Positions 42,151 through 47,987 of a stretch of DNA of 47,987 nucleotides are shown one piece after another (position 1 is the stretch's first letter; each line of letters begins with the position of its first letter). Source of the DNA: RUG11237 sp045119215 (GTDB lineage: Bacteria; Bacillota; Clostridia; Lachnospirales; Lachnospiraceae); NCBI GenBank assembly GCA_045119215.1, contig JBGVDD010000103.1, positions 1 through 47,987 of the forward strand. Direction: 5' to 3'. The notes beneath the pieces were generated by a model. The model had not been told where the DNA came from. It ran no database searches and was given only the letters and a program-made list of their open reading frames with translations. Both the position numbers and the translations under genes were made by a program.

Positions 42151-42229
42151 ATTCCACCTGCAAAATTGTATGAATTTTATATAATTTTTTAAAAATTTGA
42201 ACATTTTTAAATTTTTTGAAAAAAAGTTG

Positions 42230-42258
42230 TTGACATTACAAAAACCCTATGGTATTAT
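42230..42258 (+). promoter_or_regulatory. tRNA operon promoter
   Basis: TTGACA (42230-42235), a 17-base spacer and TATTAT (42253-42258), preceded by a very AT-rich stretch. Confidence 0.85.
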
Positions 42259-42298
42259 AATCAAGCAGTCGAGAGATGGCAACGAAGAAAAGTGACAT

Positions 42299-42371
42299 GG
42301 GATCTTAGCTCAGCTGGGAGAGCATCTGCCTTACAAGCAGAGGGTCACAGGTTCGAGCCCTGTAGGTCCCA
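42299..42371 (+). tRNA. tRNA-Val (anticodon TAC)
   Basis: A 73-base cloverleaf. GGGATCT pairs with AGGTCCC (one G-T pair); D-arm AGCTCAGCTGGGAGAGC; anticodon stem around loop CTTACAA, giving TAC; T-loop GTTCGAGCCC. The 3' CCA is not encoded. It is first in a two-tRNA operon. Confidence 0.97.
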
Positions 42372-42395
42372 CTTTTTCTTTGAATAATTGAATAT

Positions 42396-42469
42396 GGCGA
42401 GATGGCTCAGTTGGCTAGAGCACACGGTTCATACCCGTGGGGTCAAGGGTTCGAATCCCTTTCTCGCTA
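42396..42469 (+). tRNA. tRNA-Met (anticodon CAT), elongator type
   Basis: A 74-base cloverleaf. GGCGAGA pairs with TCTCGCT, with G-T at the first pair. The anticodon loop is TTCATAC with CAT as anticodon. The stem lacks the three G-C pairs typical of initiator tRNA, so it is the elongator; an Ile tRNA modified by TilS cannot be fully excluded. CCA is not encoded. It lies 24 bp after tRNA-Val. Confidence 0.95.
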
Positions 42470-42474
42470 CTAGG

Positions 42475-42502
42475 AATCCTCAGCATTGGCTGGGGATTTT
42501 TT
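42475..42502 (+). terminator. tRNA operon terminator
   Basis: AATCCTCAGC pairs with GCTGGGGATT (one G-T pair) around ATTG, followed by TTTT. Confidence 0.9.
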
Positions 42503-42529
42503 GCAGTACAGGAAAGTGTGTCTTATAAT
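42501..42529 (+). promoter_or_regulatory. aroA promoter
   Basis: TTGCAG (42501-42506), a 17-base spacer and a perfect TATAAT (42524-42529). Confidence 0.7.
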
Positions 42530-42600
42530 ACAAGAATGTAGAAGCATTTTTGTATTGGATTTCTCATAGATGATATTGTATAAAAAGGAAGGAACGAAAC

Positions 42601-43923
42601 ATGGAAGTATATTCAGTAAAGACAATAGACAAACCAATCACAGGTACGGTGGTAGTGCCAGGTTCCAAAAGTATGACCAACAGAGCCTTATTGTTGGCAG
42701 CCTTATCGAAGGAAAGCTCTATCCTTAGAGGGGTGTTATTTAGCGATGATTCCAGACATTTTTTGCAGTGCCTGATAGACCTGGGCTTTGTGCTTGACAT
42801 TAATGAGGAAGAAAAAACAGTAAAGATTCAGGGGACAGGTGGTAATATTCCAAAGAAAAAGGCTGCCATCCATGTGGGAAGTGCGGGAACAGCAGCAAGA
42901 TTTATCACAGCCATGTTGGCTTTGTCGGATGGAGAATACACTATCCAGTGCTCTAAGCAGATGGAAAAACGACCTATGGCAGAATTGTTTAAGGTGCTAA
43001 GTTGTATGGGAGCGGAGTTTATTTATTTAAATGAAGAGGAACACTTGCCGGTAAAGGTAAAAGGAAATGGTGGGAATTGTAGGGACATTCAGATGGATAT
43101 CAGTAAGAGTACTCAGTTTCTAAGTGCTATGCTTATGGTAACCCCTGTGACAAAAAGTGGAATTAAAATTCAAATCACCAGTGAGAAAAAGACGGGCTCT
43201 TACATACATATTACAGAAAATATGTTGAAAGGCTTTGGAGTGGAAGTAAATTTTGACGGGGAAATCTACGAAGTAAAAGGAAATCAGGAATTACATATTG
43301 GAGACTATTACATTGAACCGGACGTATCGGCCGCCTGTTACTTTTATGGAATGGCGGCGTTGACCCAGGGCAGGGTCAAGGTGAAAAATGTTCATGCTGA
43401 TTCTATGCAGGGGGATATGAAATTTCTTGACTTACTGGTGCAGATGGGGTGTACTAAAACAGAGGAAGAAGATGGAATCTGTATCCAGGGACCAAGGAAG
43501 GAAGACTTAAAGGGAATTGATATTGATATGAATGATTTTTCAGACCAGGCTTTGACTCTGGCAGCACTGGCTCCCTTTGCAAACAGTCCAACGGTAATTC
43601 GCAATGTAGGACATATCAGAGGACAGGAATGCAATCGTATGGCAGCCATTGTGACAGAGCTTTCTAAATGTGGTATTGACTGTAGGGAAGAGGGAGATGA
43701 TATCTATATTTACCCGGGACAGGTGCAACCGGCAAAGATAGAAACCTACGATGATCATAGAGTGGCAATGGCATTTAGCCTGTTGGGACTACGGGCAGAT
43801 GGAATTGAGATTCTTGACCCATTGTGCTGTAGGAAGACCTTTGAAAATTATTTCAGTGTATTGGATGAATTTGTATATGATTCCGGTAACAGTTCAGGCA
43901 GGTCTGCGCATTTACTGCGCTGA
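42601..43923 (+). CDS. aroA: 3-phosphoshikimate 1-carboxyvinyltransferase (EPSP synthase)
   Basis: This 440-residue enzyme adds enolpyruvate from PEP to shikimate 3-phosphate, the sixth step to chorismate. Signatures: VPGSKSMTNRALLLAAL (near 20-36), GSAGTAARFITAML (about 97-110), the MEKRPMAEL segment with the conserved Lys-Arg, STQFLSAMLM, and the final YDDHRVAMAFSLLG with the catalytic region. Its two inverted alpha/beta domains are complete. A GGAAGG site lies before the ATG. It has its own promoter and terminator; no other aro gene is adjacent. Confidence 0.97.
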   Translation: MEVYSVKTIDKPITGTVVVPGSKSMTNRALLLAALSKESSILRGVLFSDDSRHFLQCLIDLGFVLDINEEEKTVKIQGTGGNIPKKKAAIHVGSAGTAARFITAMLALSDGEYTIQCSKQMEKRPMAELFKVLSCMGAEFIYLNEEEHLPVKVKGNGGNCRDIQMDISKSTQFLSAMLMVTPVTKSGIKIQITSEKKTGSYIHITENMLKGFGVEVNFDGEIYEVKGNQELHIGDYYIEPDVSAACYFYGMAALTQGRVKVKNVHADSMQGDMKFLDLLVQMGCTKTEEEDGICIQGPRKEDLKGIDIDMNDFSDQALTLAALAPFANSPTVIRNVGHIRGQECNRMAAIVTELSKCGIDCREEGDDIYIYPGQVQPAKIETYDDHRVAMAFSLLGLRADGIEILDPLCCRKTFENYFSVLDEFVYDSGNSSGRSAHLLR

Positions 43924-43948
43924 CCGTGAGAAAATGTGTATTTAACAA

Positions 43949-43988
43949 AAATCGGGCAATTTTGCATTTGTCGGCATTGCCCGATTTC
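43949..43988 (+). terminator. aroA terminator
   Basis: ATCGGGCAAT (43951-43960) pairs exactly with ATTGCCCGAT (43976-43985) around a 15-base loop and is followed by TTTCGT. Confidence 0.8.
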
Positions 43989-44019
43989 GTAACAGTTTAG
44001 CCTATGACTGAACTGTTAC
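43989..44019. repeat. Intergenic hairpin repeat GTAACAGTTTAG...CTGAACTGTTAC
   Basis: A 12-bp stem with one G-T pair and a seven-base loop. It shares the TAACAGTTT...GAACTGTTA arms with the copy after groEL. It lies directly after the aroA terminator and before the J-domain gene. Confidence 0.65.
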
Positions 44020-44072
44020 TGATTCAGTATCTGCCTAGAACCATAGAATAGATGCATAGTGAGGAGCGAAAG

Positions 44073-47000
44073 ATGGAGAGAAAAGAAGTATTTCAGATTT
44101 TGAACATAGAAGAGACAAAGAATGAGGCAGAGATTGTAGCTGCTTACAGAACATTGTTAAAAAAAAATAATCCAGAAGAAAATCCTACCGGTTTTCGAAG
44201 GTTGCGGGAAGCCTATGAGGCAGCCATAGCATTTGCAAGAAAAAATGAAGAAATAGAGGAGGAAGTGACACAAGAGAAGACAGAGGTAGACTATTGGATA
44301 GAGGAATTTGATGAAATTTATAATAATCTGTACCTTCGTCGGGATGAAAAGGTGTGGAGAGAACGTTTTCAGCATCCTTTATGTGAAGGATTGGATACTT
44401 TTTATGAAGTCAGGGAAAAACTGTTGGCGTATTTTATGAATCACAGCAATATTCCCCATAGAATCTGGCTGATTTGCGATGAAGTATTCCAGATTCGTCA
44501 GGATATGGAGGAGCTGCTTGAGGTGTTCCCGAAAAATTACTTACAGTTTGTGTTAAATCGCCTAAATAATGAAGAGTTTTTGCCTTATGATGGCTTTGTC
44601 TATGAGAGAGACATATATGAGAAAAATAATGAGGACGAATTTATTGGGAACTATTTCAGACTCCGGGATCTGGTAGAAGAAGGGGAAGAGCAGGAGTGCT
44701 ATCAGCTGTTCACTTGGCTTGAAAAATCCGGGATTTATCATCCCTATGGAAAGGTGGAAGGACTCCGCTTTGCCATGCGCATGGGCCAGAAGGAGGTACA
44801 GAGGGAACTGACAAAGCAGTTAGAAGAGGAAGCCTGGAAGGATTATTACATAGCCCATTACGTGGGAGAAGCTTATTTCAACTTAGGAGAAAAGGAAAAA
44901 GCTGCCAAGCTGTGGCATAATATCTGGGAGAAAGAAAAAAATTATGTACCGATTGGTATAAACCTTGCAAGATACTATATGGACAAGGAAGACTATGTTA
45001 CAGCAAATTTATTCTTAGAAGAAAATTCTAATGCGGTAAGAGGCAATGATTATCTGGAAAATATGCGCAGAACCTGTTGTAGTCACATAGTGTATGACTT
45101 GTGGGAGAAGGCAAAGAAAGAAGACATAAGCTTTGATGAAATCATTCAGTTATGTCATAAGTCCTGTGTAATAGAAGATTTTGAGGGGGCAAACCGGGCC
45201 ATTGCCATGGCAAAACCGTCAAATGATGAAGAAAAGTATGATTATCACTATAAATATGCCATGGTATACCGCGGATTAGAGGAAAACGAAAAAGCAGAGA
45301 CAGAATTGTCATTATGTCTTGCACTTTTGGAGGAAAAAAAGGCAAAGCAGGAGAAGTGTGCAGAAGAATATTCTAAGGTGTATCAGGGGCTTTTTGATTG
45401 CGAGATGGCTTTCGAAGCATTTGATAAAGCAGAAAACACATTAAAACTTGCTATTGATAAAATGCAAAAGTTACGAGAATTCGATGAATGGAAAGAATTC
45501 ATGAGGGATTTGGCCCAGTTGAAAGTGAAATGCCAAAAGTATGAAGAAGCAGTGGACATTTGTGATGAACTTCTCCGGAATGATGAGGAATATTTCCCGG
45601 CATATGTTCTCAGACAAAAGAGTTGTTATCATCTGGATAAGGGACAACAGGTCATTGATGATTTCTACCGGGCAAAAGATATTTATGCAGGAATAGAGCA
45701 GATGTATTTTTATGCGGCAGATATCTTTCTTCGCAATGGACAGAATCAGGATGTTATGGATATTATAAATCAGGCTCGGGAAAATAATATCGATTTTTCT
45801 TTTGATTTGCGCATGACAGAGCTTCAGGCATTGCGCAGGCTGGTTAATAGCGAGGAAGAAAATGAAAGATTGCTACAACAGATAGAGCAGCTGTATCAGG
45901 AAATACAGACAGATGAGGAAGGAAGCTTAGAAGGACAAATCTACGGTATTCAGGCGATTTTATTTGAGCAGGGTGTATTGTTGCAACGCTTAAGACGCTA
46001 TGAAGAAGCTTTGGGAAAATACCATCAGGTTCTTGAAATTCAGGATGATCATTATGCTGCAATTTATGGATCTGCATGGTGCAATTATAATCTGAATCAG
46101 CCGCAAAAAGCTTTAGAGCTTTATGAAAAAGTCTCAGAAATATATGAAAATTCTCCGGGATATTATTATGAAATGGGACTTTGCCATGAAAAAATGGGCA
46201 ACAGGGAAAGAGCTAGGGAGCTGTTTGAAAAGACCTTAGAACTTGCAAAGGTTTATGGCGATGCCTGCGAAAAACTAGGTGAATACTGGCAGGAGGAGTA
46301 TGAAGAGCATTGCCATATCAAGGATTTTGAAAAGGCCATAGAATATATCACAAGGGAAATTGAAGATGAGGCAGTTCCTTATCATGTGCTGGTAAGAGCT
46401 GACTGGTACAAGAGAAATATGCGCTATGAGGAAGCCATAGAGGATTTAAAATGGGCGTTAAAGATGGATTCGGAAAGCATCTATCTTCGCAGTCAGTTAG
46501 CAAGGGTATATACGTTGAATAATGAATATGACAAAGCAGAAGAATATTACAATAAAGTATTAGAAGTGATGGATACCATTGAAGAAGAAAAGCGCACAAA
46601 ATATTATGAACAGTGTATTGCATTCTTCCGCCGTATCAGAAAGTATGATGTTGCCATGGCATTGTGCAAGGAAGGACTGGAAAAGTATCCTGACAGTGTG
46701 GATACCTTCTACAATGAAATGGGTGAAATTTATGAAGCCCAGGACAAGACCAAGGAGGCCATTGCTTCCTATGAAAAATGTACGGAAAATGATGAGATTC
46801 TGGAAAATATCGCTCATGCTTCCTTGGCAAATGGCTACAGCAGGGAATTAGAAGAGTATTATGAGAGATCCAAAAAATATTATGACGATGAAGCAGCTTT
46901 TTACGTTTCCTGGGCCGTTTGGAAATTGTTCCGTGTTCGAAGATACGAAGAGGCGATTCCGTTGTATACAAAGGCGGCAGAACTGGAAACAGACAGGGAT

Positions 47001-47453
47001 GAAATGTATGAACATTATGTTGACATTGCAACAGCGTGCATCTTAAGTGGAAAGGAAAAAGAGGCAAGAGAACAGGTAGAAAAGGCAATCCGATTCCAGG
47101 AGGAATACCTGGAAGAAAAAGGGTGCAGTGAAGAGGAGTTTTTATATAACAATGGAAAGGTTCCATACAAATTAGGATTAAAAGGATGGGAAGAAGCTGC
47201 ATCTGGCAATATAGAAGTAGCAATTTCTTATTTTGAACAAATGTTAAAGACACCAAAATGTTTTAATTGCAATGCTGCCTGCTGTTTTGAGTCTTATTTG
47301 TATCGTGCCCGTTGTTATGAAATTATGGGAGATTACGAGAAAGCGTTGGATTTTTTTCAAAAGGTGATAGAGGTTCTGGGAAATCATTGGGAATCAAGAT
47401 TTGCTATCAAAGATTTACAGAATAGGACAGAAAGAAATGAGGAAGAAAAATGA
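44073..47453 (+). CDS. Giant J-domain-like/TPR protein, probable co-chaperone of the adjacent Hsp70
   Basis: An 1126-residue soluble protein. Residues about 3-52 line up with a J domain: EVFQILNIEE, then YRTLLKKNNPEENP against the usual Y-R-K-L-A-x-K-Y-H-P-D-K-N-P, then FRRLREAYEAA. The HPD tripeptide that triggers Hsp70 ATPase is Asn-Pro-Glu (33-35). The remaining 1000 or more residues are helical repeats with clear tetratricopeptides (for example RYEEALGKYHQVLEIQDDHY near 645 and NSPGYYYEMGLCHEKMGNRE near 695). The start is ATG 44073, six bases after GAGGAG; ATG 44052 has no site. Its stop overlaps the Hsp70 start (ATGA), so the two are translationally coupled, much like DjlB/DjlC and HscC in E. 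coli. Confidence 0.88.
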   Translation: MERKEVFQILNIEETKNEAEIVAAYRTLLKKNNPEENPTGFRRLREAYEAAIAFARKNEEIEEEVTQEKTEVDYWIEEFDEIYNNLYLRRDEKVWRERFQHPLCEGLDTFYEVREKLLAYFMNHSNIPHRIWLICDEVFQIRQDMEELLEVFPKNYLQFVLNRLNNEEFLPYDGFVYERDIYEKNNEDEFIGNYFRLRDLVEEGEEQECYQLFTWLEKSGIYHPYGKVEGLRFAMRMGQKEVQRELTKQLEEEAWKDYYIAHYVGEAYFNLGEKEKAAKLWHNIWEKEKNYVPIGINLARYYMDKEDYVTANLFLEENSNAVRGNDYLENMRRTCCSHIVYDLWEKAKKEDISFDEIIQLCHKSCVIEDFEGANRAIAMAKPSNDEEKYDYHYKYAMVYRGLEENEKAETELSLCLALLEEKKAKQEKCAEEYSKVYQGLFDCEMAFEAFDKAENTLKLAIDKMQKLREFDEWKEFMRDLAQLKVKCQKYEEAVDICDELLRNDEEYFPAYVLRQKSCYHLDKGQQVIDDFYRAKDIYAGIEQMYFYAADIFLRNGQNQDVMDIINQARENNIDFSFDLRMTELQALRRLVNSEEENERLLQQIEQLYQEIQTDEEGSLEGQIYGIQAILFEQGVLLQRLRRYEEALGKYHQVLEIQDDHYAAIYGSAWCNYNLNQPQKALELYEKVSEIYENSPGYYYEMGLCHEKMGNRERARELFEKTLELAKVYGDACEKLGEYWQEEYEEHCHIKDFEKAIEYITREIEDEAVPYHVLVRADWYKRNMRYEEAIEDLKWALKMDSESIYLRSQLARVYTLNNEYDKAEEYYNKVLEVMDTIEEEKRTKYYEQCIAFFRRIRKYDVAMALCKEGLEKYPDSVDTFYNEMGEIYEAQDKTKEAIASYEKCTENDEILENIAHASLANGYSRELEEYYERSKKYYDDEAAFYVSWAVWKLFRVRRYEEAIPLYTKAAELETDRDEMYEHYVDIATACILSGKEKEAREQVEKAIRFQEEYLEEKGCSEEEFLYNNGKVPYKLGLKGWEEAASGNIEVAISYFEQMLKTPKCFNCNAACCFESYLYRARCYEIMGDYEKALDFFQKVIEVLGNHWESRFAIKDLQNRTERNEEEK

Positions 47454-47987
47454 TTATTGGTATTGATTTAGGTACCACCAATAGTCTGGTGGCATGTTTT
47501 AAAGAAAATGGTCCGGAGATTATTCCAAATAGACTTGGAAAAAATCTTACACCGTCTGTGGTCAGTATTGACGAAGAAGGACAGGTATACGTAGGAGAGA
47601 CAGCAAAGGAGAGAGGTTTGCTATATCCTGACAGCTGTGCATCGGTGTTTAAAAGAGATATGGGAAGCAATAAGGAATACCGGCTTTCCGGAAAAAAGTA
47701 TCGGCCGGAAGAATTGTCATCTTTGGTGCTTCGAGCCTTAAAAGAAGATGCAGAAAGCTATTTAGGAGAAGAAGTGACGGAAGCAGTGATTTCTGTGCCG
47801 GCATACTTTAATGACTCCAGACGTCGTGCCACCAAAAGAGCCGGTGAGTTAGCTGGTCTTAAGGTGGAGAGAATTATCAGTGAGCCCACAGCAGCGGCAA
47901 TTGCCTACGGATTATACCAGGATGCACCGGAAACAAAGTTTTTGGTGTTTGACTTAGGTGGTGGAACTTTTGATGTATCTATTTTGG
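47450..47987 (+). CDS. hscC: HscC-like Hsp70 chaperone, N-terminal part (cut by window edge)
   Basis: The first 179 codons of an Hsp70 nucleotide-binding domain. MIIGIDLGTTNSLVA is the phosphate-1 loop, LTPSVVSIDEEG and VGETAKERG follow, AVISVPAYFNDSRRRATKRA is the second signature, IISEPTAAAIAYGLYQD the connecting motif, and FDLGGGTFDVSIL, the phosphate-2 loop, reaches the edge. All nucleotide-loop residues are intact. Pairing with a J-like protein, and absence of grpE, hrcA and dnaJ nearby, suggest the specialised HscC type rather than housekeeping DnaK. The gene symbol is an inference from context. The ATG overlaps the preceding stop codon. Confidence 0.88.
   Translation, partial: MIIGIDLGTTNSLVACFKENGPEIIPNRLGKNLTPSVVSIDEEGQVYVGETAKERGLLYPDSCASVFKRDMGSNKEYRLSGKKYRPEELSSLVLRALKEDAESYLGEEVTEAVISVPAYFNDSRRRATKRAGELAGLKVERIISEPTAAAIAYGLYQDAPETKFLVFDLGGGTFDVSIL

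Noticed and set aside
42396..42469. Initiator tRNA-Met
   Set aside because: The anticodon stem lacks the three consecutive G-C pairs that mark initiator tRNA.
46636..47256. A 206-residue open frame on the minus strand inside the J-TPR gene
   Set aside because: It lies wholly opposite a clear TPR coding region, is rich in Pro, His, Leu and Phe as expected for a shadow frame, and has no start signals.

Overview
The window looks like chromosome of a Gram-positive, AT-rich Clostridia, most likely family Lachnospiraceae. The evidence is the SCIFF peptide and its radical SAM maturase next to a fused secDF and recJ, the CIRCE-controlled groESL operon, Fe-S type purF, strong AGGAGG ribosome binding sites, and several membrane or helical proteins I associate with Lachnospiraceae (DUF5716-, DUF5717-, DUF6106- and TIGR04086-like; names from memory, not searched). 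A sporulation-type lytic amidase with a SigK-like promoter fits a spore-forming lineage. No phage, insertion sequence or CRISPR array was found. Most of the window is conserved core chromosome.

Layout. 1-200: tail of a small holin-like toxin gene with a hairpin-rich 3' region. 260-2867: acyl-CoA thioesterase, then groES-groEL behind a perfect CIRCE operator. 2984-4387: two membrane proteins of unknown function. 4565-6019: guaB with a hairpin leader. 6200-7601: membrane-anchored amidase and a small exported protein. 7638-10322: a TruA-family protein (minus strand) and a Na/phosphate cotransporter with a PhoU-like tail. 10487-17511: a tight four-gene cluster coding for a giant Ig-plus-helical protein, an Hsp70/actin-fold protein with degraded nucleotide loops, a TPR protein and a two-TM coiled-coil protein. 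17674-21859: purF-purB-purA. 21919-31491: HAD phosphatase, a 1592-residue surface protein, a chemoreceptor, two small membrane proteins and a CNNM/CorC-type transporter. 31534-38317: lytic amidase (minus strand), SCIFF peptide, its maturase, secDF, a DnaA-box cluster and recJ. 38409-43923: CASTOR/POLLUX-like channel, GH13 glucosidase, tRNA-Val, tRNA-Met and aroA. 44073-end: a giant J-domain/TPR protein overlapping the start of an HscC-like Hsp70.

Working together. guaB takes IMP to XMP and purB/purA take IMP to AMP, with purF opening the pathway, so three of the purine branch-point steps lie within 17 kb. scfA/scfB make a thioether-linked peptide next to the export motor SecDF. Two Hsp70-like modules, each paired with very large repeat proteins, occur 30 kb apart: the uncharacterised 10.5-17.5 kb cluster and the J-TPR/HscC pair. 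The first is my best candidate for an undescribed system. Other points worth checking are a TruA homologue whose catalytic Asp is Glu, a surface protein whose transglutaminase triad is lost, a cluster of DnaA boxes upstream of recJ, and small families of intergenic hairpins.
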